NCBI GenBank assembly: GCA_963786155.1
Contig: CAWAXW010000006.1
Coordinates: forward strand, 2,852,001 to 2,916,000
Direction of reading: 5' to 3'
Length of the DNA: 64,000 bases
Source: CAWAXW01 sp963786155
Lineage (GTDB): Bacteria > Actinomycetota > CADDZG01 > WHSQ01
Shown here: in pieces, positions 39,338-47,605 of the stretch
Layout: each line of letters starts with the position of its first letter
Position numbering within the stretch: the stretch's first letter is position 1
Made by a program: the position numbers and the translations under genes
The notes under the pieces: model-generated
Databases searched by the model: none
Told to the model about the DNA's origin: nothing
The model's input: only the letters and a program-made list of their open reading frames with translations

Positions 39338-39488
39338 CCCTTCGGGGGGGGTGTGACCGACCCTCTCCCGGCGCTCCGACAATCGCAGCGCGGCCTGGAA
39401 ACCGGCGCGAGGGCTCGAGAATCGATCGCGCGCAACGTAGCGCCCAAGTGACCCGGTGCAGGGCGCGAAAGAGTTGACGCGTCGTTCG

Positions 39489-40371
39489 TCACCCAGAGAC
39501 CTCTTCCAACCACTCCGAGAACGAGCGGCCCGTGATCTTCTCGTAAGCCTCGACATAACGTGAGCGAGTGGCGGCGACAACCTCGTCGGGAAGCTGGGGC
39601 GGCGGCGGATTGTGGTCCCAGCCCGCCTCGTCGAGCCAGTCACGGACGTACTGCTTGTCGAACGAAGGCTGCGCGCCGCCCGGCTTGTAGAGGTCGACCG
39701 GCCAGAAGCGACTCGAGTCCGGGGTCAGGACCTCGTCGATCAGGATGACTTCACCGGTGGCGATCCCGAACTCGAACTTGGTGTCCGCGATGATGATTCC
39801 CCGTTCGCAGCGCGGAGTCCGCGGCCGACTTGTAGATCTCCAGGGCATAAGAGCGGGCCCGCTCGTAGACCTCGGCTCCCGCCACTTCGGCCGCACGTTC
39901 CTCGGTGATGTTCTCGTCGTGCCCGGTGACGGCTTTCGTAGCCGGGGTCAGGATCGGCTCGGGAAGCCGGTCCGACTCGGTAAGGCCCTCGGGAAGCTTG
40001 TGTCCGCACACCTCGCCCGTGCTCTTGTACTCCTTCCAACCGGAGCCCGACAGATAGCCGCGCACCACGAACTCGATGGCGATCGGCTCCGCCCGCCGGC
40101 ACAGCGTCGCCCGTCCGGCCAGATCTTCCTCGTCGACGTCCGGCATATCGCTTGCCTTCACGGAGATGAAGTGATTCGGACAGATGGACGAAGTCACTTC
40201 GAACCAGTGGTGCGAGAGCGCGGTGAGGACCTTGCCCTTGTCGGGGATCGGCTGGGTGAGAACCACGTCGTACGCGCTGATCCGATCCGAAGCCACCAGA
40301 AGGAAGTGGTCGTCTCCGACTTCATAGAGCTCACGGACTTTCCCCGATCCGACGTGACATGATCGGACCAC
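39489..40371 (-). CDS. purC: Phosphoribosylaminoimidazole-succinocarboxamide synthase (one frame change)
   Basis: Joins aspartate to CAIR. GTG 40371 overlaps the purB stop as TAGTG and gives VRSCHVGSGKVRELYEVGDD. SDRISAYDVVLTQPIPDKGK, IEFVVRGYLSGSGWKEY and TGHDENITEERAAEV are family motifs. The C-terminal IADTKFEFGIATGEVILIDE and SSRFWPVDLYKPGGAQPSFD are in another frame after about 39810. About 294 residues. Confidence 0.93.
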
Positions 40372-41673
40372 TAGAGGTTCTCCAATCTCTCGAAGATGGC
40401 TTCGACATTCCCAAGGTAACGCGACGGGTCGAAACACTGTTCGATTTCGTCGGGATCGAGATGACGCGTCACATCCGGATCCGACTTGAGCAGCTTCTGC
40501 CAGCGGTCTGTCCTCGTCCCACGCGGTCATGGCATTGCGCTGGACGAGGGCGTACGCCTCCTCGCGCTGGAGTCCCTTCGCCAGCAGGGTGGTCAGGACC
40601 GTCTGCGAGTGCACCAGGCCGCAGCGATGCATCGAGGTTGCGCTGCATCCTGTCGGGGAACACCACGAGCTCGTCGACCACCCAGCGCATCTTGTCGAGC
40701 ATGTAGTCGAGCAGGGTGCAGGCATCGGCCAAGGGTTATGCGCTCGACCGAGCGAGTGCGAGATGTCACGCTCGTGCCACAGGGCCACGTTCTCGAAACC
40801 GGTCTGAGCGAAGGCACGCAGCAGCCGGGCGAGCCCGCAGATCCGCTCGCACACGATCGGGTTGCGCTTGTGGGGCATCGCGGAGCGAGCCCTTCTGGCC
40901 CGGGGCGAACGGCTCTTGCGCCTCGCGCACCTCGGTCCGCTGCAGGTGGCGGATCTCCTGCGCGAACCGCTCGAGCGTGGCGCCGGTCATTGCGATAGCC
41001 GAAAGCAACTCGGCGTGGCGATCACGGGCTACTACCTGCGTGGCGGCGTCCTCGATACCGAGCCCCAGCCGGTCGCACACGTATGCCTCGACCTCGGGCG
41101 AAAGCTGTGAGTAGGTGCCGACGGCACCCGACAGCTTCCCGACGGCGACCTGGTCACGGGCCCGTCGCAGCCGATCGCGATCGCGCGCCAGCTCGAAGGC
41201 CCAGCCCGGCGAGCTTCAGGCCGAATGTCGTCGGCTCGGCGTGGACCCCGTGGGTCCGGCCGGCCATGATCGTGTCCTTGTGCTCGAGGGCCTTCTGCCG
41301 AACCGTCTCGGTCAGCCGCCCGATCCCCTCGACGAGCAGGTCGCCGGCATCCCTCAGGGCCACTGCGGTTGCGGTGTCGATGACGTCCGATGAGGTCAGA
41401 CCGAAGTGGATGTGGCGCCCCGGCCTCGCCGACGTTCTCGCGAACGTTCTCGACGAAGGCCACCACGTCGTGGTGACGCAACTCCTCGATCTCGGCGATG
41501 CGCGCGACATCGAAAGCGGCCTTCTCCTTGATCTCGGTGAGATCGTCGACCGGGACTTCGCCCAGCCGCACCCGCGCCTCGACGGCGAGAATCTCGATCT
41601 CGAGCCAGCGTGCGAACTTCGCACGCTCGGAGAAGATCGCAGCCATCTCCTCACGGCTGTATCTCGGGATCAC
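40371..41673 (-). CDS. purB: Adenylosuccinate lyase (several frame changes)
   Basis: Cleaves SAICAR and adenylosuccinate. GTG 41673 begins VIPRYSREEMAAIFSERAKF. Further pieces in other frames: HHDVVAFVENVRENVGEAG, HFGLTSSDVIDTATAVALRD, HKDTIMAGRTHGVHAEPTTF, the loop that should carry the catalytic Ser (MPHKRNPIVCERICGLARL), NVALWHERDISHS and LVQRNAMTAWDE. At least four frame changes over 1.3 kb. All signature segments survive, so errors are more likely than decay. Confidence 0.88.
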
Positions 41674-41714
41674 CCGCTCATTGTAGAGGGAGGCAAGCGG
41701 GCTACCCTCGAACC

Positions 41715-42489
41715 GTGGAGTCGCGAACTTTCGACCGTGCTGCCGAGTACTACGACCGCGACCCGTTCCTGGACGCCCGAGGCGCTCGCGGCTCAGACGC
41801 AGACGCTGGGCGAGGAGCTCGCGGGACGCGGGAGGGCGCTCGAGATCGGAGTCGGGACGGGTCGTATCGCACTGCCCCTGCACGAAGCCGGTATCGACCT
41901 GGTCGGTCTCGATCTGTCGCGGCCGATGATGGCGAGGCTTGTGTCCAAGGCGGGAGGTCACCCGCCCCCACTCGTCGAGGGGGATGCCACGACTCTGCCC
42001 TTCGCCGATGGGGCATTCGGCGGCGCGATCTCGTGCCATGTCCTGCATCTGATCCCCGAATGGCGGGACGTCCTCGGCGAGCTAGCTCGCGTCCTGGTGC
42101 CGGGTGGCGTCTTTCTGAGCGATCTGGGGGGATGGACGCACGGGCCCTACGACGAGGTGCAGCGCCATTTCACAAAGGCCGCCGGCATCGTGACCGCGAA
42201 ACAATTCGTCGGAGTGCGCCACGTGGAGGAGCTGGACGAAGCGATGCTCGCCCTCGGCGCACAAGCTCGTCCCCTTCAGGCGCTCACCGACCGGAGGCCC
42301 TCGACGTTCGAAGAGCTCATCGCCCAGTTGGAGGACGGCCTCTGGTCGTTCACCTGGTCCGCAACGCCCGAGACACGCGCGAAAGCCGCCGCCGAAACGA
42401 GGGCCTGGACCGAGTCCCGCTACGGTCCTCTAGACACAGAGGTCTTCCACGAGCTCCAAGTGAGCTGGCGCGCGTACGACTTCCCCTAG
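41715..42489 (+). CDS. SAM-dependent methyltransferase (one frame change near its start)
   Basis: The only plus-strand gene inside the purine cluster. GTG 41715 (VESRTFDRAAEYYDRT) joins after about 41755 to a class I Rossmann methyltransferase: ALEIGVGTGRIALPL (motif I), LVGLDLSRPMMARL, VEGDATTLPFADGAFGGAIS and a post-motif HLIPEWRDVLGELARVLVPG. About 257 residues. UbiE/Methyltransf_11 type; substrate unknown. It is divergent from purB (about 40 bases between starts) and convergent with purE, overlapping its stop by 4 bases. Confidence 0.8.
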
Positions 42490-42947
42490 AGCTTGGCTCC
42501 GCCTGCAAGGTCTTCTTTCAACTCGTGGAGCTTCTTGCGGAGGTCTTCGTTGCCGGTCGACATCATCTCGACGGCCAGCACGGCCGCGTTCTTGGCTCCG
42601 CCGATCGCGACCGTGGCTACCGGGACGCCAGGGGGCATCTGGACGCAGGAGTAGAGCGCGTCGGCACCGCCCAGGGCTTCTTGGAACAACGGGACGCCGA
42701 TGACGGGGAGGATCGTCTGTGCCGCGACCACGCCGGGGAGATGCGCAGCGAGGCCCGCTCCGGCGATTATCACCTTGAGGCCGCGTTCCTCCGCCGTGCG
42801 CGCGTACTCGGTCACCTTGTCGGGGCTGCGGTGAGCGGACATGACGTTGATCTCCCAACCGACGCCGAATCGATCGAGCACGCCGGTCGCTTTCTCCATG
42901 GTCGACATATCGGAATCGCTGCCCATGACGATGCCTACTTCGGTCAT
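42486..42947 (-). CDS. purE: N5-carboxyaminoimidazole ribonucleotide mutase
   Basis: Small class I PurE, 153 residues, with MGSDSDMSTMEKA, MSAHRSPDKVTEYA, IIAGAGLAAHLPGVVA and VPLFQEALGGADALYS-type segments complete. Class I PurE needs PurK for N5-CAIR; purK is not in this window. ATG 42947 overlaps the purD stop as ATGA. Confidence 0.94.
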   Translation of the reverse strand: MTEVGIVMGSDSDMSTMEKATGVLDRFGVGWEINVMSAHRSPDKVTEYARTAEERGLKVIIAGAGLAAHLPGVVAAQTILPVIGVPLFQEALGGADALYSCVQMPPGVPVATVAIGGAKNAAVLAVEMMSTGNEDLRKKLHELKEDLAGGAKL

Positions 42948-44227
42948 GCATTCACCTCCGCGCCTTCGGCCCGCGCTGCGATGTCGGTGCGCAGGTATTT
43001 TCCTTCGAACGAAATCATCTCCGCTGCCGCGTAAGCCTTGGCACGCGCCTCGGAGAAATCGTTTCCTAACGCACTGACGGCAAGGACGCGACCTCCGGCC
43101 GTGACCAGGTCGCCATCTCGCACGGCGGTGCCGGAGTGGAACACCTCGACTCCGTCCAGTGCGGCAGCAGCGTCGACCCCTTCGATGACTTGGCCGACGG
43201 GATAGGAGCCCGGATAACCACCAGACGCGAGCACAACGCTCACGCAAGCTTCTGACGTCCAGTCGAGTGTCATCCCTGCAAGCTCGCCGCGCGCGGCCGC
43301 GAGGCATAGCTCGCCCAGATCGGAACTGAGCCGGGGCAGCAGGGCTTGGGTCTCCGGGTCTCCGAAGCGAGCGTTGAACTCGATAACGCGCGGCCCCCGT
43401 GACGTGAGGGCGAGGCCCGCATACAGCGCACCGACGAAGGGAGTGTTCCGTCCGGCCAGTGCGTCGACGGCCGGTTGCATCACCTCGGCGGCTATCAGCT
43501 CGACCACACTCGACGGACAGGTTGGGACGGGGCTGTACGAACCCATCCCGCCTGTATTGGGCCCCTCGTCGCGATCGCCGGCGCGTTTGTAGTCCTGGGC
43601 CGGCTGGCACACCAAGACCTCGCGCCCATCGACGAATGCGATGACGGATGCTTCCGGACCATCGAGGAACTCCTCGACGACAACGCGCCGCCCGGCTTCG
43701 CCGAACTTGCCTTCGACCAAACGCTCGCGCAGAGCAACCTCGGCCTCCGCGCGGTCGCCGGTCACGACTACGCCCTTGCCCGCGGCCAGGCCGTCGGCCT
43801 TGATCACGTAGGGCGGTCCGAGCTCATCCATGTAGGCGAGCGCAGCATCGACGTCGGTGAACGTGCGACCCGAAGCGGTCGGCACACCGGCCTGTTGCAT
43901 CAGCTCCTTCGCGAATGATTTCGATCCTTCGAGACGAGCAGCCGCCGCGTCCGGTCCGAAGACCGGCGTGCCGGAGTTCCTGAGCGCGTCGCCGATGCCG
44001 CCGACGAGGGGAGCCTCAGGTCCGACCACGACGAGATCAGCCCTCACTGAACGAACTGCGTCCACAACCTGTGCCGGGTCTTCGATATCGACTTCGATGC
44101 TTCCGGCAAATGCGGCCGTCCCGGGATTCCCGGGAGCGACGAGCACCTCGGAGACGCTCGATGACCGCGCGAACCCCCATGCGAGCGCGCTCTCGCGGCC
44201 GCCCGCTCCGAGAACGACTGCCCTCAC
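42944..44227 (-). CDS. purD: Phosphoribosylamine-glycine ligase
   Basis: ATP-grasp enzyme making GAR, 427 residues, intact frame. GTG 44227 gives MRAVVLGAGGRESALAWGFA. Motifs: GPEAPLVGGIGDALR, SKSFAKELMQQAGVPTA, YVIKADGLAAGKGVVV, EEFLDGPEASVIAFVDG, PNTGGMGSYSPVP and EFNARFGDPETQALLPRL. The start overlaps the purA stop as GTGA. Confidence 0.95.
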   Translation of the reverse strand: MRAVVLGAGGRESALAWGFARSSSVSEVLVAPGNPGTAAFAGSIEVDIEDPAQVVDAVRSVRADLVVVGPEAPLVGGIGDALRNSGTPVFGPDAAAARLEGSKSFAKELMQQAGVPTASGRTFTDVDAALAYMDELGPPYVIKADGLAAGKGVVVTGDRAEAEVALRERLVEGKFGEAGRRVVVEEFLDGPEASVIAFVDGREVLVCQPAQDYKRAGDRDEGPNTGGMGSYSPVPTCPSSVVELIAAEVMQPAVDALAGRNTPFVGALYAGLALTSRGPRVIEFNARFGDPETQALLPRLSSDLGELCLAAARGELAGMTLDWTSEACVSVVLASGGYPGSYPVGQVIEGVDAAAALDGVEVFHSGTAVRDGDLVTAGGRVLAVSALGNDFSEARAKAYAAAEMISFEGKYLRTDIAARAEGAEVNA

Positions 44228-45509
44228 GGCGCCTCTCTCATCATCACGATCTGGTCACGGCTTGGCCCCACCGACGCCCAGGAGACCGGGGTCGCGACCA
44301 AGCTCTCGATCCCCTCGAGGAAGGCACGAGCCTCTTTGGGGAGGTCCTCCGGCTTGCGGGCCGCGCCGATGTCATCCGACCACCCCTTGAAGGACTCGTA
44401 GATCGGCCGGCACTTGTTGAAGATCGTCTGGTGCGGGGGGAACCCTTCGTAGCGTTCTCCCTCGTATTCGTACCCCACGCACACCTTGATCTCATCGAAG
44501 GCCGACAAGACATCCAGCTTCGTGATCACGATCTCCGTCAAGCTGTTGAGCCGGGCCGCGTAACGCGCCGCGACCGCGTCGAACCATCCACACCGCCGCT
44601 TGCGGCCCGTCGTCGTGCCGTACTCGGCGCCCACCTCGACGAGGATCTCCGCGTCGGTCGGGTCCGCCTCGGATGGGAACGGTCCCGAGCCCACCCTCGT
44701 GCAGTACGCCTTCGCGATCCCGATGACGCGGCCTGATGTCGCGCGGACCGACACCTGCACCGACGCACGCTCCGCCGGCTATCGGGTTCGAGGACGTAAC
44801 GAACGGATACGTACCGTGGTCGAGGTCGAGCATCGTGGCCTGAGCTCCTTCGAACAACACGGTCTTGTCCGCGTCGAGAGCTCTCTGCACCATAGAGACG
44901 GTGTCCGTGATGTGAGGCTCGAGCCGCCGTCCGTAACCGAGGTACTCGTCCTCGATCTCATCCTGTTCGATCGGCAAGCGTCCGTAGACGCGCGTCAGCA
45001 ACAGGTTCTTCTCTTTGAGTGCGACCTCAAGCTTCGTCGCGAAGATCTTCGGATCGAGCAGGTCCTGCACGCGCAGACCGATGCGCGTGGCCTTGTCCGC
45101 GTACGCGGGACCGATGCCGCGCTTCGTCGTACCGAGTCGGTTCTTGCCGAGCCGTCGTTCGGTCACCCGATCGAGCTCCAGGTGGTACGGCATGATCAGG
45201 TGCGCGTTGCCGGAGAGCAGCCAAGCGAGTCGTGTCGATCCCTCGCGCGGAGAGAGCATCCATCTCTTCGATCAAAACCGCGGGATTGACGACGACGCCG
45301 GGGCCGATGACCGGAGTGCAGTGCGGATAGAGGACGCCGGTCGGGACGAGGTGCAGCGCGTAACGCTCGCCTTCGACGACGATCGTGTGGCCCGCGTTGT
45401 TGCCGCCCTGGTAGCGAACGACGACGTCGGTGTGCTCGGCGAGGAGGTCGGTGACCTTGCCTTTGCCCTCGTCGCCCCACTGGATGCCGACGAGCGCTAT
45501 GCCCGGCAC
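44224..45509 (-). CDS. purA: Adenylosuccinate synthetase (two frame changes)
   Basis: First step from IMP to AMP. GTG 45509 follows GGGAGGAG. Motifs in order: VGIQWGDEGKGKVTDLLA, RYQGGNNAGHTIVV, LGTTKRGIGPAYADKATRIG, LFEGAQATMLDLDHGTYPFV, GRVIGIAKAYCTRVGSGPFP, GTTTGRKRRCGWFD. Frames change near 45245 and 44755. About 428 residues. First gene of the purA-purD-purE overlap chain. Confidence 0.93.
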
Positions 45510-45536
45510 GTCTCCTCCCGGTCAGACAGCAGGGAC

Positions 45537-45740
45537 CTAGCGCTCGATCCGGAACTTGATCCGCACGTGAGTCAGGTACTCGACGATCTTCCCGTCCGAC
45601 ACGTTGCAGGAGGTGTCGAGCACCTCCATGCCGGTGATGCCCCGGATGGTCTTGGAGGCCTCGGCCAGGGCTTGGTTCGCTGCGTCACGCCAGGATTCGT
45701 CGGACACTCCGACGAGATCGATCGTCTTGATCACGGCCAC
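45537..45740 (-). CDS. Dodecin (flavin-storage/binding protein)
   Basis: 67 residues from GTG 45740 with AAAGAGG upstream. MAVIKTIDLVGVSDESWRDA and YLTHVRIKFRIE are the typical dodecin strand-helix-strand ends. The family forms a hollow dodecamer binding FMN, riboflavin or CoA. It lies 27 bases upstream of purA on the same strand and could be cotranscribed. Confidence 0.9.
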   Translation of the reverse strand: MAVIKTIDLVGVSDESWRDAANQALAEASKTIRGITGMEVLDTSCNVSDGKIVEYLTHVRIKFRIER

Positions 45741-45851
45741 GACACACCTCTTTCACTCGCCGGCAGGCTGGAAACACCCGCTTTGGTCCTCGGAGTCTCC
45801 GGCTCGGCATCATACGATTCGGCTCTGCGGTCCCGCCCAGCCCACTGAATA

Positions 45852-45867
45852 CCTGGCCGCGGCCAGG
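45852..45867. other. 16-bp perfect palindrome
   Basis: CCTGGCCGCGGCCAGG is fully self-complementary. It lies in the 211-base divergent region between dodecin and the next membrane protein gene. It could be an operator or chance in GC-rich DNA. Confidence 0.3.
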
Positions 45868-45910
45868 CGGCTCATCTATAGTCGAGGCCATATGGCTCCC
45901 GCCTAAGAGA

Positions 45911-45928
45911 TCGCCGGCACCCCGGCGA
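45911..45928 (+). promoter_or_regulatory. Hairpin in the leader of the 45952 membrane protein
   Basis: TCGCCGG (45911-45917) pairs with CCGGCGA (45922-45928) over a CACC loop, 23 bases before ATG 45952. It has no T tract. It may influence translation; role unknown. Confidence 0.3.
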
Positions 45929-45951
45929 CGGTGGGACCTCATGGGGGTGGC

Positions 45952-46449
45952 ATGGACAGGGCAACCAACGGAGAGAAGATCGTTCTGGGTTCCGCCGTAG
46001 TCCTGTTTCTTCTCTCGTTCCTCAAGCCGTGGGCCAAGATCAGCTTCGGTGAGGCCGCGGAACAACTGGGGGGCGGCGACGTCTCGCTTAACGTGTGGGA
46101 CTCCTATAACTTCTTCCCGCTCAAGTTCGGGCTCATCCTGGCGCTCATCGCTATCGGGTTGGTAGTCGCCAACATGGCCGGCACCAACCTGAACATCCCC
46201 CCTCAAACGCTGGCGGGACTTGGTGGAGCGACCCTGCTGATGGTTCTTCTTTCGTTCCTCACGGGCCCAGCCGGCTCGGGAACGGACTTCCTCGGAGCGG
46301 GGATCGATCGCGGTCTTCTGCTCTTCGTGGCGGTGATTCCCGCCGCGGGCATGGCGATCGGGGGCTATATGCATATGCAAGAGGGCGGCGGCTCGGTGCC
46401 GTCGTTCGGAGGGGGACCCAGCGCTTCCCCACCCCCGCCACCGACCTAA
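45952..46449 (+). CDS. Integral membrane protein, unknown function
   Basis: 165 residues from ATG 45952 (GGGGGTGG upstream), or GTG 45931 in frame. Four hydrophobic helices (about residues 9-25, 53-75, 80-100 and 115-135), then a Gly/Ser/Pro tail ending PSASPPPPPT. Not recognised. It is followed 15 bases later by a zinc-finger membrane protein, probably in the same transcript. Confidence 0.65.
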   Translation: MDRATNGEKIVLGSAVVLFLLSFLKPWAKISFGEAAEQLGGGDVSLNVWDSYNFFPLKFGLILALIAIGLVVANMAGTNLNIPPQTLAGLGGATLLMVLLSFLTGPAGSGTDFLGAGIDRGLLLFVAVIPAAGMAIGGYMHMQEGGGSVPSFGGGPSASPPPPPT

Positions 46450-46464
46450 GGGCAGGAGGGGCCG

Positions 46465-47292
46465 ATGCCGGCGATCGATATAGATATCTTCCAGTGGGCG
46501 ACGCTTGGGCTACTCGCGGTCGCCGTCTTGCTTCTGGCGCTCGTCATCTCGCGCCTTGACGCGATCAAGAAGCTCTGGGAGGAGGGCGCGCCGGCCGCAA
46601 AACCGGCGGCCGCGGAAGCGGAGCCGGCGGCCGTAGTGCCGGCAACGGACGTAGAGGTAGCCGAACCGTCCCCTTCGACTTCTTGGGCGACAACCGAGAC
46701 TGGTTCTAGGACTGTAGAGACCCCCGAGCCGGCCGCCGGTTCTGGCGGACCCATCAGCGCGGAGCCGTTCGTGGGGGCCGCCTCCTCGGAAACCGGATTG
46801 CACCCTGGGGAGCCCACCAGCTTCGATGCCCCCGCGCCGACCTATGCGTCCCAACCGGTCACGCGGGCCGAGCCAGTCTTTCAGCCGCAGCCGGTCGCGG
46901 AGCCAGAGCCCGTCGCGGCCACACCCGAGCCCGAGGATCAACCGTTCGAGCGAGACGGCCGATGGTGGTTCCGGCGCGACGGTGAATTGCTGGTCTACGA
47001 GGAGGGCACCGGTGAGTGGGTACCGGCTCCCGCCGGGAGCGGTCCCGCCCAAAGCACGCCCCCTGCAACCACGGCTCCGACGCCGACGCTCATCCCCGAG
47101 CCCGAACCGACGAGCTCGTTCGGAACCGTTCCTGAGGAGGCCGCGCCTGCGCCGGTTCCCGATCCGGTGCCCGACGTCATACCAACGAGCACGGAAGAGC
47201 CTGGATCGTTCTGGAAATGCCCCACGTGCTCGGCCGTGAACGGCGCCAGCGCGGCCACCTGCCGCATGTGCTTCACCGCCCGGCCGGCTTAG
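46465..47292 (+). CDS. Membrane-anchored Pro/Ala-rich protein with C-terminal zinc finger
   Basis: 275 residues: one N-terminal membrane helix (about 10-28), a long Pro/Ala/Glu-rich linker, a small WW-like module (RWWFRRDGELLVYEEGTGEW) and a C-terminal four-Cys ribbon, CPTCSAVNGASAATCRMC, of RanBP2-like spacing. No known family. The cytoplasmic finger on a flexible stalk suggests protein or RNA binding at the membrane, as inference. It overlaps the convergent downstream gene by 20 bases. Confidence 0.65.
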   Translation: MPAIDIDIFQWATLGLLAVAVLLLALVISRLDAIKKLWEEGAPAAKPAAAEAEPAAVVPATDVEVAEPSPSTSWATTETGSRTVETPEPAAGSGGPISAEPFVGAASSETGLHPGEPTSFDAPAPTYASQPVTRAEPVFQPQPVAEPEPVAATPEPEDQPFERDGRWWFRRDGELLVYEEGTGEWVPAPAGSGPAQSTPPATTAPTPTLIPEPEPTSSFGTVPEEAAPAPVPDPVPDVIPTSTEEPGSFWKCPTCSAVNGASAATCRMCFTARPA

Positions 47293-47551
47293 CCAGCTTT
47301 CTGAAGGCGGGTACAACCAGGTCCGCGCCGAGGGCCGTGCTCGCCAGAAGCACGAGCCATATCAGCGCTCCTCCGAAGAACGCGACGCGTGTTGCGCTCG
47401 ATCCGAACGTGCTCGCGCCGTAGAGGGATAGCGGCCACAAGGCACCGAAGGCCACCGCCTGGATTCCGTGCGCCCGCGTTCGCTCGTCGGATCCTTTGAG
47501 ATACGCGAACAACCCGCTGAGCGGTGGGAACAGGTACGCGAGCGCTGCCAT
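47273..47551 (-). CDS. Small membrane protein, DUF4870-like
   Basis: 92 residues from ATG 47551. Three hydrophobic segments: AALAYLFPPLSGLFAYL, ALWPLSLYGASTFGS and VAFFGGALIWLVLLASTALG. The first helix with a Pro pair, followed by charged KGSDERTRAHGIQA, is the DUF4870 pattern. Function unknown. Confidence 0.65.
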   Translation of the reverse strand: MAALAYLFPPLSGLFAYLKGSDERTRAHGIQAVAFGALWPLSLYGASTFGSSATRVAFFGGALIWLVLLASTALGADLVVPAFRKLAKPAGR

Positions 47552-47605
47552 GGGTCGCTCACTCTAGTGGGGCAATGAGCTGCCGCGTGGGGAAGGATGG
47601 CACCC

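Noticed and set aside
40371..41673. Four or five separate small genes in the purB region
   Set aside because: The pieces are consecutive parts of one adenylosuccinate lyase in shifting frames.
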